28,172 nucleotides of DNA from Prevotella sp. UBA2739 (GTDB taxonomy: Bacteria; Bacteroidota; Bacteroidia; Bacteroidales; Bacteroidaceae): assembly GCA_002353525.1 (NCBI GenBank), contig DEJV01000058.1:18644-46815 (forward strand), written 5' to 3'. Positions within the stretch are counted from its first letter, which is position 1; each line of letters starts with the position of its first letter. The position numbers and the translations under genes were made by a program. Shown piece by piece: positions 15,839-23,750 of this stretch. The notes beneath the pieces were generated by a model. The model did no database searches. It worked only from the letters and a program-made list of their open reading frames with translations, and had not been told where the DNA came from.

Positions 15839-17809
15839 ATGGAGCGTAGTTTCAGGTCTTTTTCGTTCCGACTCTCACGACGAATACTCATCGTCATGCT
15901 GTTGTCGATGCTTTTCATCTCCGGAACGGTGTTTTATTTCGCCATGGCCGCGATGAAGGTACAGGCAAACATGCACTATGTCGACATTACCGAGATTACC
16001 AACGACAAGGTGGATGTCATCTTGTCGGCTGTGGAGGTGTCGGCAGCCAACAACGTCAACGAGATAGAACAGAACCTTACCAGTCCCGAGCAAGTATTCA
16101 AAGCACTGGAAAACGAGCTGAGAATCAATCCGCACATCATCGGACTGGCCGCTGCTTTCGTTCCTGATTTCTTTCCCGAGAAAGGCCGCTGGTTCGAACC
16201 CTACGTGGTGCAGCGCGACAGCAACCGCTACGAGAAACTTGAGATTGGATCCGAACATCATGATTACCTCCATTCGCCATGGTATAAAAAGGCATTAGCT
16301 GAGGAGAACGGCTACTGGTCGGATCCCTATTTCGACGATACGGGAGCCCGCATGATGCTTTGCACCTACTCGCTGCCCATACACGACCAGACGGGGCGCA
16401 CCGTGGGAGTCTTTGCCGCCGACGTATCGCTGGAATGGCTCACCGAACAGTTGCACGAACTGGATGTGATGGAGAACAACCATGGGCTGATCAAAGCCAA
16501 GGTGGGCGACAAGCAGCATGCCTCCTACAGCTTTATCATCAGTCGCACTGGCCAATACATCGTGCATCCTGAGAGGAAGCGCATTCTGACTGGCCATTTC
16601 TTCGACTATGGCGACTCGCTGACAAACAACAGCTATTACCAGCTGGGGAAAAACATGCTGGCTGGTAAAAGCGGTTATTCAAGAGCCAAGGTCGACAGCA
16701 TCAACTCTTACGTGTTTCATGCGCCGTTGCGACGCTCCGGTTGGTCGATGGCCATCGTGGTGCCCATGTTCCGTCTCATCGGCCCGGGCATTGCTATTGG
16801 TTTGCTACTTCTGGTTGTGATTGCCGTCGGACTGATTGCCGTACAACTGTTGTGCTTCTATACCATCCGCAGGGCCACACGCCCACTTAGCTACTTGGCG
16901 GCATCGGCAGGCGAGGTGGCTAAAGGACGGTTCGACGCTCCCCTGCCCGAACTCAGTCACAACGACGAGATACGCCTCTTGCGCGACTCGTTCGAGAATA
17001 TGCAAACCTCGCTGGCCCAACATATCCGGCAACTCACCGACACCACTGCACAGAAAGCCTCGTTGGAGAGAGAGCTCAACATTGCGCGGGGCATCCAGAT
17101 GTCGATGCTGCCCAAGACGTTCCCACCGTTTCCTGAGCGCACAGACATCGACGTGTTCGGACAACTGACACCGGCCAAGGCTGTAGGCGGCGACCTTTTC
17201 GATTTCTTTATCCGCGACGAGCAGCTTTTCTTCTGCATCGGTGACGTGTCGGGAAAGGGTATTCCTGCCTCTCTGGTCATGGCTATGACCGCTGCCCAGT
17301 TCCACACCTTGTCGGCCAACGAGAACCGTCCCGACCTTATTGTCAGTGCAATCAACGAGGCGATGTCGCAACACAACGACTCGCTCATGTTTGTGACACT
17401 CTTTGTCGGTGTTCTCAACCTTGCCACCGGACGTCTGGACTATTGCAATGCGGGACACAATGCACCCATTCTCATCGCTGGCAACAGAGATATTCCAACA
17501 GAGAACGGAGAACCATTAGATGTTGTTCCTAATGTGCCTATAGGCGTTATTGCCGACTATCCCTTTGCGTTGCAGCAAACCACCCTTGTGCCTGGCACCA
17601 CGCTTTTGCTCTACACTGACGGACTGACGGAGGCTGAAAATGAGCAGCATGCCCTCTTTGACGAACACCGCGTTTTTGAGAGCATCGGCCAGCTGGACAA
17701 TGCCTCCCCACAACAGCTGATAGAGCACATCACCGAGTCTGTTCACCAGTTTGTGGGTGCCGCCGAGCAGAGCGACGACCTCAGCATGATGGCCATCAGA
17801 TATCAATAA
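15839..17809 (+). CDS. Membrane sensor phosphatase: dCache-HAMP-PP2C (RsbU/SpoIIE type)
   Basis: A signal-sensing serine phosphatase of the type that dephosphorylates STAS-domain anti-anti-sigma proteins. The 656 residues show TM1 (about 15-38), an extracytoplasmic dCache-like sensor (about 45-310, with HSPWYKKAL...GYWSDPYFDDTGARMMLCTYS and VGVFAADVSLEWL), TM2 (about 313-341), a HAMP linker (about 342-395, ATRPLSYLAASAGEVAKGRF), a signalling helix ELNIARGIQMSMLP (412-425) and a PP2C domain. All metal-binding Asp motifs are present: D452 in AVGGDLFDFF, D469 in IGDVSGKGIPASL, D594 in LYTDGLTEAEN and D646/D647 in SDDLSM, so it should be active. The gene ends 7 bp inside the convergent MATE gene. 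The STAS-kinase fusion 1.4 kb downstream is an attractive but unproven substrate. The sensed ligand is unknown. Confidence 0.93.
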   Translation: MERSFRSFSFRLSRRILIVMLLSMLFISGTVFYFAMAAMKVQANMHYVDITEITNDKVDVILSAVEVSAANNVNEIEQNLTSPEQVFKALENELRINPHIIGLAAAFVPDFFPEKGRWFEPYVVQRDSNRYEKLEIGSEHHDYLHSPWYKKALAEENGYWSDPYFDDTGARMMLCTYSLPIHDQTGRTVGVFAADVSLEWLTEQLHELDVMENNHGLIKAKVGDKQHASYSFIISRTGQYIVHPERKRILTGHFFDYGDSLTNNSYYQLGKNMLAGKSGYSRAKVDSINSYVFHAPLRRSGWSMAIVVPMFRLIGPGIAIGLLLLVVIAVGLIAVQLLCFYTIRRATRPLSYLAASAGEVAKGRFDAPLPELSHNDEIRLLRDSFENMQTSLAQHIRQLTDTTAQKASLERELNIARGIQMSMLPKTFPPFPERTDIDVFGQLTPAKAVGGDLFDFFIRDEQLFFCIGDVSGKGIPASLVMAMTAAQFHTLSANENRPDLIVSAINEAMSQHNDSLMFVTLFVGVLNLATGRLDYCNAGHNAPILIAGNRDIPTENGEPLDVVPNVPIGVIADYPFALQQTTLVPGTTLLLYTDGLTEAENEQHALFDEHRVFESIGQLDNASPQQLIEHITESVHQFVGAAEQSDDLSMMAIRYQ

Positions 17810-19140
17810 GGGCGAAGCCGACGATACCAAACAGTTTGCACTATACCTCGCATCAGCAGATAAATAATCATGGCCAACCACAACGCATGGTTGCCCCATA
17901 CTGCACGCAAAGCATAATAAACCGCAAAAAACACCAGTGTTGAGATGACCGATGACACCAGCATGCCTCGCGTGGCAGTAATGCCTATGAACACGCCGTC
18001 CCACACAAATGCAGTGACACCGGCCACGGGAATCAACACTGCCCAGAAGAAATAATCGGACGAGGCTGCAATGACCGATGTCTCGTTGGTGAGCAAATGC
18101 AAAAAAGACGTTCCGCCCAGGGCATAGACCAGCGTGAACAACACCACCATTCCCCCACTCCATCCAAACACCCGGCGCACCACATCACGAAAGGCAGCGC
18201 CATTGTGCGCACCATAGTATTTGCCTCCAAGTGCCTCACCGGCATATGCAAAGCCGTCCATCACGTACGAGAACAACAGATAAAGCTGCATCAGCAGCGT
18301 GTTCACCGACAGGATGACGGCACCCTGGCGTGCTCCGGCTGAGGTGAAGAACAGATTGACGGCCACCAAAAAGAGCGTACGCAGAAAAATATCACGGTTC
18401 ACCTGGAAAAAAGCCAGCAACGACGAGCGTCGGACAAAGAGTGAGGAGATACGGTCCACAAACGTAGAACCTTCCTGATTTGCGTCACACAAATATTTTT
18501 TCAGACGACCGTAATAAAAATGCCACAACAACAGCGCAGTCAGAAATCCTGCCCATTGAGCGATGACCGTACCGAGAGCCACACCCTCTATGCGCATGCC
18601 CAGACCGAAGACGAGCGTCAAACTGGCCAGGATATTCACCACATTCTGCATGATGGAAATCAACATGGGGATGCGCGTGTTCTGCATGCCGATAAACCAG
18701 CCGTTCAGACTGTAAATGCCCATCATGGCCGGTGCGCCCCATATGCATATATTAAAATAGGTGGCCGCCAACGGAAGAATATCGGGCGTGGGGTGCATCA
18801 GCAGCAAGGCCACTTGGCGAATAGGAATCTGCAACACGATGAAACACAACGCAATGGAAAGGCCCACCACCACCGAACTGACAAACAGCCTCATCACCTC
18901 AGCCATGTCGCGTCGGCCAAGAGCCTGCGATGTCAACCCACTGGTACCCATGCGCAGAAAGCCAAAGAGCCAGTAGAGCAGGTTGAAGATCATCGAGCCC
19001 ACGGCAATGGCACCAATATAGGCTGCACTACCCATGTGACCGACAATGGCCACATCAACAAGTCCCAGCAGCGGAACGGTAATGTTCGAGACGATGCTGG
19101 GCAGTGCTATTTGCAGTATTTGCCTGTTGCGTTGATGCAT
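17803..19140 (-). CDS. MATE-family multidrug/toxin efflux transporter (DinF-like)
   Basis: Inner-membrane cation-coupled exporter of the MATE family. The 445 residues contain about 12 hydrophobic segments in two similar halves. N-terminal features are IALPSIVSNITVPLLGLVDV and AIVGHMGSAAYIGAIAVGSM, typical of DinF-like members, with FLRMGTSGLTSQALGRRD in the first half and GFAYAGEALGGKYYGA in the second. The frame is open 13 codons further upstream, but the ATG at 19138-19140 gives the family-like start MHQRNRQILQIALPSI. A TAnnTTTG element ends only 9 bases before it, implying a very short leader. It overlaps the convergent phosphatase gene by 7 bp and is divergent from the STAS-kinase gene. 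The substrate cannot be predicted. Confidence 0.93.
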   Translation of the reverse strand: MHQRNRQILQIALPSIVSNITVPLLGLVDVAIVGHMGSAAYIGAIAVGSMIFNLLYWLFGFLRMGTSGLTSQALGRRDMAEVMRLFVSSVVVGLSIALCFIVLQIPIRQVALLLMHPTPDILPLAATYFNICIWGAPAMMGIYSLNGWFIGMQNTRIPMLISIMQNVVNILASLTLVFGLGMRIEGVALGTVIAQWAGFLTALLLWHFYYGRLKKYLCDANQEGSTFVDRISSLFVRRSSLLAFFQVNRDIFLRTLFLVAVNLFFTSAGARQGAVILSVNTLLMQLYLLFSYVMDGFAYAGEALGGKYYGAHNGAAFRDVVRRVFGWSGGMVVLFTLVYALGGTSFLHLLTNETSVIAASSDYFFWAVLIPVAGVTAFVWDGVFIGITATRGMLVSSVISTLVFFAVYYALRAVWGNHALWLAMIIYLLMRGIVQTVWYRRLRPY

Positions 19141-19148
19141 ATCGGATG

Positions 19149-19156
19149 CAAAAATA
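19149..19156 (-). promoter_or_regulatory. Possible -7 box for the MATE gene
   Basis: Minus strand reads TATTTTTG, matching TAnnTTTG. It ends 9 nt before the ATG, so the message would have a leader of only a few bases. The region is A-rich, so chance is possible. Confidence 0.4.
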
Positions 19157-19188
19157 CGAAAAAAAATGCAGTATATCATATTTTTTTG

Positions 19189-19196
19189 TATCTTTG
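19189..19196 (+). promoter_or_regulatory. Predicted -7 box for the STAS-kinase gene
   Basis: TATCTTTG lies 46 bp before the ATG at 19243. No distinct -33 TTTG is present at the right spacing in the A/T-rich stretch upstream. It is divergent from the MATE promoter, about 35 bp apart. Confidence 0.55.
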
Positions 19197-19242
19197 CATG
19201 AGATAAGCAACCGAAATTGTAACAACAAGCAACACAAAGTCA

Positions 19243-20436
19243 ATGGAAATAACGATCAGACAGCACAACGGGCAAGTAGACATCAAGCTGAAAGGACGCA
19301 TGGATATCGTTGCCGCAAATGAAGTGAAAGACGAACTGAGCAAGAAACTAGTGGTTTGCGGACTGGTCAACCAGATGACATGCGATGCCAGCGAACTGAA
19401 CTACATTTCTAGTTCAGGGCTGCGTGTCATTCTGCAATTGTCGAAAACATATCCCAACTTCAGTGTGATTGAGGTGCAGCCTGACATTTACCGGGTCTTC
19501 GAGATGACAGGCTTCACGAAGATTATCAACATCGAGCGTGCCATGCGACATCTGAGCATCGACGGATGCGAGATGATTGGGATAGGCGGTGTTGGCGTCG
19601 TCTATCGTATTTCCGACGATACCATCATAAAGATTTTCCGCGAAGGGACCACACTGGCCGACGTGAAAAACGAAATCAACATGGCAAAAGAGACATTTGT
19701 GTTGGGCATGCCCACTGCCATTTCTTTCGATGTGGTGCGTGTGGGCAACCAATACGGACTCGTGTATGAGCTGCTGAAAGCCGATACGCTTAGTTCGTGT
19801 ATCATGAAGGAACCCAACCGCATGGATGAGTTCGCCATCAAATATGCACAGTTGTTCCGCCAGCTGCATCATATCCGGGTACCCTACAACAGTCTGATTC
19901 ACGATGCAATGGAGAAAGAAGAAAGAATGGTGAAGCACATCAGCCGCTATTTCGACTCGAAAGCCACCGATCTGATGATGCAGATACTGAATGCCGTTCC
20001 ACAGGCCAACCGCCTGTTACATTGCGATTTGCAAACAAAAAACATCATGATGCAAGACGACGAGCCCATGCTCATCGACATGGGGGAAGTAGGCTATGGC
20101 CACCCGATGCTCGACTTAGGACATGCCTGCTCGGCCATGACGATGCTTGTGGGCGACTACGAAACCATCATCGGCATGCCCAAACACTACGGCCAGCAAA
20201 TATGGAAAATGATGATACATCATTACTTCGAAGGCGAGTCGCCTCAAGATATTGCCCATCGATGCGAACAGATTGCTGCCGTGGGCAACATCAGAAGCTT
20301 CACATGGTTGGCACTGTCAGACTCCTTCCCTGAGTCGGTCATCCGCGAATGCCAGGATATTTTCGACGAACGCATCGGGAAAAAGAAAGACTATCTGCTG
20401 GACATTAGCAAGACTTTCTACGACTGGAAACTATAG
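19243..20436 (+). CDS. STAS domain fused to an APH/protein-kinase-like phosphotransferase
   Basis: A 397-residue two-domain cytoplasmic protein. Residues 1 to about 105 are a STAS domain of the anti-sigma-antagonist type (MEITIRQHNGQVDIKLKGRM, then CDASELNYISSSGLRVI); S57/S58 before G59 align with the serine phosphorylated in SpoIIAA. Residues from about 110 form a kinase-like fold: glycine-rich loop IGIGGVGVVYRI (112-123), candidate ATP-binding lysine K130 in IIKIF, catalytic HCDLQTKN (H260, D262, N267) and a DFG-like DMG (279-281). The second part resembles the aminoglycoside-phosphotransferase-like family first defined as Fibrobacter paralogues (TIGR02172, from memory). All catalytic positions look intact. 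My inference is that the kinase domain phosphorylates its own or another STAS domain, opposed by a PP2C phosphatase such as the one at 15839. No anti-sigma factor is encoded nearby. Confidence 0.88.
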   Translation: MEITIRQHNGQVDIKLKGRMDIVAANEVKDELSKKLVVCGLVNQMTCDASELNYISSSGLRVILQLSKTYPNFSVIEVQPDIYRVFEMTGFTKIINIERAMRHLSIDGCEMIGIGGVGVVYRISDDTIIKIFREGTTLADVKNEINMAKETFVLGMPTAISFDVVRVGNQYGLVYELLKADTLSSCIMKEPNRMDEFAIKYAQLFRQLHHIRVPYNSLIHDAMEKEERMVKHISRYFDSKATDLMMQILNAVPQANRLLHCDLQTKNIMMQDDEPMLIDMGEVGYGHPMLDLGHACSAMTMLVGDYETIIGMPKHYGQQIWKMMIHHYFEGESPQDIAHRCEQIAAVGNIRSFTWLALSDSFPESVIRECQDIFDERIGKKKDYLLDISKTFYDWKL

Positions 20437-20482
20437 ATACTATAGGAACTATAGACACTATAGATGCTATAGGAACTATAGG
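20431..20482. repeat. Six CTATAG palindromes with 9-bp period
   Basis: CTATAG occurs six times, each followed by a 3-base variable element (ATA, GAA, ACA, ATG, GAA, then GCA). The first copy contains the Leu codon and TAG stop of the STAS-kinase gene. The array ends 10 bases before the stop of the convergent symporter gene and fills the gap between them. Confidence 0.85.
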
Positions 20483-20492
20483 CAATCTCCTC

Positions 20493-21914
20493 CTACTCCC
20501 AGCACTCCAGTTCCAGTTCAGGCATCTTACTGCGGTGGAACGTAGGGCTGTCAATACCACTGCGCTTCTGCACACGATAGTCTTCTAATAAGCGGAAGGC
20601 ATATTTGCCCAACAAGATGATGGCGACCAAATTGCACAACGTGAGCAGCGCCATGCATAAATCACCTATCGACCAGACAATGTCCAGACTGGCCACAGCA
20701 CCAAAAATCACCATCAGTCCACCCGACAACAGTCGGTAGATGAACATCGCCCGCGGTGAGCGGGTGAGGAAGCGCACATTGGCCTCACCATAATAGTAAT
20801 TGCCAATGATGCTGGAAAAAGCAAACAACAAGATGGCTATCGCGATGAACACCGGACCGGCAGAGCCAATCTCTGCCTCCAAGGCTGTCTGGGTGAGGGC
20901 GATGCCATTGAGTCCCGACGTCGTGTCAACACCACTGAAAAGAATCACGAAGGCAGTGCACGAGCATACCACCAGTGTGTCGACAAAGACACCTAATGCC
21001 TGAATGAGTCCTTGCTTCACCGGATGGGAGGTCGAGGCGGTAGCTGCCACATTGGGCGCCGAGCCCTCACCAGCCTCGTTAGAGAACAAGCCGCGCTTGA
21101 TGCCACTCATCATGGTGGCCCCGATACCACCTCCTGCAACCTGTGACACACCGAAGGCATCCTCGAAAATCATACGAAACACTTCGGGTATCATGCCAAT
21201 GTTCATCGCGATGACAACCATGACCAGCAATAAATAACCAATAGCCATCAAGGGGACAAAGACACTGCTCACCTTAGCGATGCGGTGAATGCCACCAAAG
21301 ACGACCACCAACGACACCGCAGCCAGCAGAATACCCACCCACAGTGGGTCGAAGCCGAAAGCCTTGTCCATGGCACCACAAATGGTGTTGCTCTGGATGG
21401 AATTGTAGGAAAGGCCAAACGTCACCGTGATGAGGATGGCAAACAAGCGTGCCATCCAAGGCAACTTCAATCCCTGTTGAATGTAATAGGCCGGACCACC
21501 GATAAACGAATCGCGCGACCGCTTCTTAAACAACTGCGCCAGTGTGCTCTCCACAAATGCCGTGGCAGAGCCCAATAGCGCTATCAGCCACATCCAAAAC
21601 ACCGAACCAGGGCCGCCAATGGCGATGGCCGTGGCCACACCTGCCAGATTGCCGGTACCTACTCGTGTGGCCACGCCCACGGCGAAAGCCTGAAACGACG
21701 AGACGTGACGTTTTCCATCGTATTGTGTGGCCGACTCGCTCAACAACCCGAACATCTCGCCCAACATGCGAAACTGCACAAAACGGCTGCGCCAAGTGAA
21801 CCACAACGCACACGCGATGAGCATACCTATCAGCAGGTATGCCCACAACGCGTCGTTGACGGCCGTAATCAGTTGGTTCAGCCATCCCTCGGGCGAGAGC
21901 CAGTTGTCTGTCAT
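20493..21914 (-). CDS. Sodium:alanine/glycine symporter family (AGCS/AlsT-like)
   Basis: Inner-membrane amino-acid carrier that imports alanine or glycine with Na+. The 473 residues have about 11 hydrophobic segments and AGCS motifs: QAFAVGVATRVGTGNLAGVA (about 74-93), FIGGPAYYIQQGL, GLSYNSIQSNTI, and MMSGIKRGLFSNEAGEGSAP, the strongly conserved family signature. The C-terminal tail (SPTFHRSKMPELELECWE) is charged and probably cytoplasmic. Its ATG overlaps the TGA stop of the alcohol dehydrogenase gene (ATGA, 21911-21914), so the two should be translationally coupled and share the promoter upstream of the dehydrogenase. The exact amino acid cannot be told from sequence. Confidence 0.93.
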   Translation of the reverse strand: MTDNWLSPEGWLNQLITAVNDALWAYLLIGMLIACALWFTWRSRFVQFRMLGEMFGLLSESATQYDGKRHVSSFQAFAVGVATRVGTGNLAGVATAIAIGGPGSVFWMWLIALLGSATAFVESTLAQLFKKRSRDSFIGGPAYYIQQGLKLPWMARLFAILITVTFGLSYNSIQSNTICGAMDKAFGFDPLWVGILLAAVSLVVVFGGIHRIAKVSSVFVPLMAIGYLLLVMVVIAMNIGMIPEVFRMIFEDAFGVSQVAGGGIGATMMSGIKRGLFSNEAGEGSAPNVAATASTSHPVKQGLIQALGVFVDTLVVCSCTAFVILFSGVDTTSGLNGIALTQTALEAEIGSAGPVFIAIAILLFAFSSIIGNYYYGEANVRFLTRSPRAMFIYRLLSGGLMVIFGAVASLDIVWSIGDLCMALLTLCNLVAIILLGKYAFRLLEDYRVQKRSGIDSPTFHRSKMPELELECWE

Positions 21915-23089
21915 CGTGCCATCTGATAAATCTTACGCATATCGTCGGTGGCTATCTTCTCGATAGAACCCAGCACAAGGGTATTGTCGCGACTGCACTT
22001 GCGCACCATCTCCTCTATCTCGTCGTCGGTAATGTCACGTCCCAGCAACTCGTGTATGCTGGTGGGCATGCCTATCTGGCGATAGAACAGCTCTATAGCC
22101 TCGATACCTTTGAGTGCGGTGCCTTCTGGATCGGAGAAGTCGTTGGTAACACCCATCACATTGACGGCAAACTGAGCGAAACGACTTACGTGCTTGGGCA
22201 TCACATAGCGTGCCCATGAGCCCCAAATGGCGGCCAGACCGGCACCATGGGTAACACCGAAGAGTGCGCTCAGCTCATGCTCCAACTTATGGGTGGCAAA
22301 GTCTTTCTCACCGCCACACTCGGTCAAGTTGTTGTGCGACAATGAGCCGGCCCACATAATCTGTGCACGGTTGCGATAGTCCTCAGGATTCTTCATCACG
22401 GCTAGCGCACTGTCTTTTACGGTCCGCATCAGGGCCTCTGAGATGCTGTCGGTAAGCGTCATATCGTCGAAACGGCAGAAGTAACGTTCCATGGTGTGCA
22501 TCATGATGTCGGTGGCACCTGCGGCTGTCTGATAGGGCGGCAGCGTGAAGGTGCGCTCGGGATTCATGATGGCAAAACGGCAACGACACAAATCGCTGTT
22601 CACTCCACGCTTGTTCAAGTCCTCATCGCGAGTGATGACGCACGAGTCGCTCATCTCACTGCCGGCTGCCGGAATGGTCAGGATGGCACCAATAGGCAGA
22701 CACGACTCGGGTTTCTTTCCACACCAGAAATCCCACACGTTGCCATCATAGCCCACGCCATAGCCAATGGCCTTCGACGAGTCGATGACACTGCCACCGC
22801 CAACGGCCAAAATAAAGTCAACCCCCTCTTTACGGCAAAGGGCAATACCTTCTTTCACCTTCGAGAGCAACGGGTTAGGCACCACACCGCCCAGTTCTAC
22901 ATATGAAATACCAGCCTCGGTGAGCATGGCAAACACCTTGTCGAGCAATCCTGAACGACGGGCACTGCCTCCACCGTAATGTACCAGAACGCGTGTACCA
23001 CCATATTTCTTTACTAACTGTGGCAGTTGTTCTTCAGCCTGACGGCCGAAAGCCACTTCTGTCGGGGCATAAAAATTAAAGTCCTTCAT
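21911..23089 (-). CDS. Iron-containing alcohol dehydrogenase, YqhD/BdhA type
   Basis: Cytoplasmic group III alcohol dehydrogenase, probably an NADPH-dependent aldehyde reductase. The 392 residues show the dinucleotide-binding part with VHYGGGSARRSG (37-47) and ILAVGGGSVIDSSKAIGYG (93-111), and a C-terminal helical metal domain. The metal ligands D194 and H198 (ATDIMMHTMERYF), H267 (DFATHKLEHELS) and H281 (GVTHGAGLAAIWG) match the E. coli YqhD ligands in position. The GGGS motif near residue 39 favours NADPH. It is closer to YqhD/BdhA than to the lactaldehyde reductase FucO, so a link with rhamnose breakdown is not supported. It is first in a two-gene operon with the AGCS symporter, overlapping by 4 bp. 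A physiological role in detoxifying or reducing short aldehydes is inference. Confidence 0.94.
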   Translation of the reverse strand: MKDFNFYAPTEVAFGRQAEEQLPQLVKKYGGTRVLVHYGGGSARRSGLLDKVFAMLTEAGISYVELGGVVPNPLLSKVKEGIALCRKEGVDFILAVGGGSVIDSSKAIGYGVGYDGNVWDFWCGKKPESCLPIGAILTIPAAGSEMSDSCVITRDEDLNKRGVNSDLCRCRFAIMNPERTFTLPPYQTAAGATDIMMHTMERYFCRFDDMTLTDSISEALMRTVKDSALAVMKNPEDYRNRAQIMWAGSLSHNNLTECGGEKDFATHKLEHELSALFGVTHGAGLAAIWGSWARYVMPKHVSRFAQFAVNVMGVTNDFSDPEGTALKGIEAIELFYRQIGMPTSIHELLGRDITDDEIEEMVRKCSRDNTLVLGSIEKIATDDMRKIYQMAR

Positions 23090-23124
23090 CTTTAGTTTTG
23101 TTTAGATTATTTGTTTTATGGTGG

Positions 23125-23132
23125 CAAAGATA
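23125..23132 (-). promoter_or_regulatory. Predicted -7 box for the dehydrogenase-symporter operon
   Basis: Minus strand reads TATCTTTG, 35 nt before the dehydrogenase ATG. A TTTG on the same strand (plus 23155-23158) lies 22 bp upstream, slightly far for a -33 element. Confidence 0.55.
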
Positions 23133-23182
23133 ATCAAATCCGATGACATTTGACCAAAATCGAAGAAAAAAGTCCTTTTTCT

Positions 23183-23213
23183 TTTGCATTTTGCGCGTTT
23201 CGTCGTATCTTTG
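23183..23213 (+). promoter_or_regulatory. Predicted promoter of bcp
   Basis: TTTG at 23183-23186 and TATCTTTG at 23206-23213 are separated by 19 bp, the expected Bacteroidetes spacing. Transcription near 23220 supports the ATG at 23237 and rules out the open codons further upstream. Confidence 0.7.
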
Positions 23214-23236
23214 CACTAAATCAAAATAAAGATACT

Positions 23237-23692
23237 ATGAACATCGGAGACAAAGCACCTGAGATTCTCGGTCGCGACGAGAATGGCAAGGAATTAAAAA
23301 TGAGTGATTTCAATGGTAAAAAACTGGTATTGTACTTCTATCCGAAAGATGCCACACCAGGATGCACCAGCGAGGCTTGCAGCCTGCGCGACAACTATCA
23401 GCGCATGCTCAGCAAGGGCTATGCCGTGGTGGGTGTGAGCGTGCAGGACGAGAAGTCGCACAAGCGCTTTATCGAGAAATACCAGCTTCCCTTCCCGCTC
23501 ATCGCCGACACGGAGCACACGCTGACAGAAGCCTTTGGTGTGTGGGGCGAGAAGAAAATGGCCGGGCGCACCTATATGGGCACCATCCGCACCACCTTTA
23601 TCATTGATGAGAACGGAGTCGTTGAGGACATCATCGGTCCGAAACAAATCAAAGTGAAGGAACATGCCAAACAGATTATAGGTGATGAATGA
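23237..23692 (+). CDS. bcp: Thioredoxin-dependent peroxiredoxin (BCP/PrxQ)
   Basis: Cytoplasmic thiol peroxidase that reduces hydrogen peroxide and organic hydroperoxides with electrons from thioredoxin. The 151 residues are the usual length of the BCP family: GDKAPEILGRDENGKELKMS, LYFYPKDATPGCTSEACSLR with the peroxidatic C43 (PGCT) and the resolving C48 five residues later, as in E. coli Bcp C45/C50, then YAVVGVSVQDEKSHKRF and RTTFIIDENG. Translation from 23237 gives the standard N-terminus. The acyl-CoA synthetase gene follows after 58 bases in the same direction; no terminator is seen between them, so they may be co-transcribed. Protection of oxygen-sensitive metabolism in an anaerobe is a plausible role. 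Confidence 0.96.
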   Translation: MNIGDKAPEILGRDENGKELKMSDFNGKKLVLYFYPKDATPGCTSEACSLRDNYQRMLSKGYAVVGVSVQDEKSHKRFIEKYQLPFPLIADTEHTLTEAFGVWGEKKMAGRTYMGTIRTTFIIDENGVVEDIIGPKQIKVKEHAKQIIGDE

Positions 23693-23750
23693 CAACAACG
23701 AATGTCGCGAATAGCACGAATTACATGTTATAAAAACTTATAAAATTACT

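Noticed and set aside
21911..23089. Lactaldehyde reductase (FucO) completing the rhamnose pathway
   Set aside because: The metal-ligand spacing and GGGS cofactor motif match YqhD/BdhA, and the gene is 20 kb from rhaD in another operon.
23693..23750. Terminator or repeat between bcp and the acyl-CoA synthetase gene
   Set aside because: Only a few CGAAT-like short repeats are seen, with no stable hairpin or T-run.
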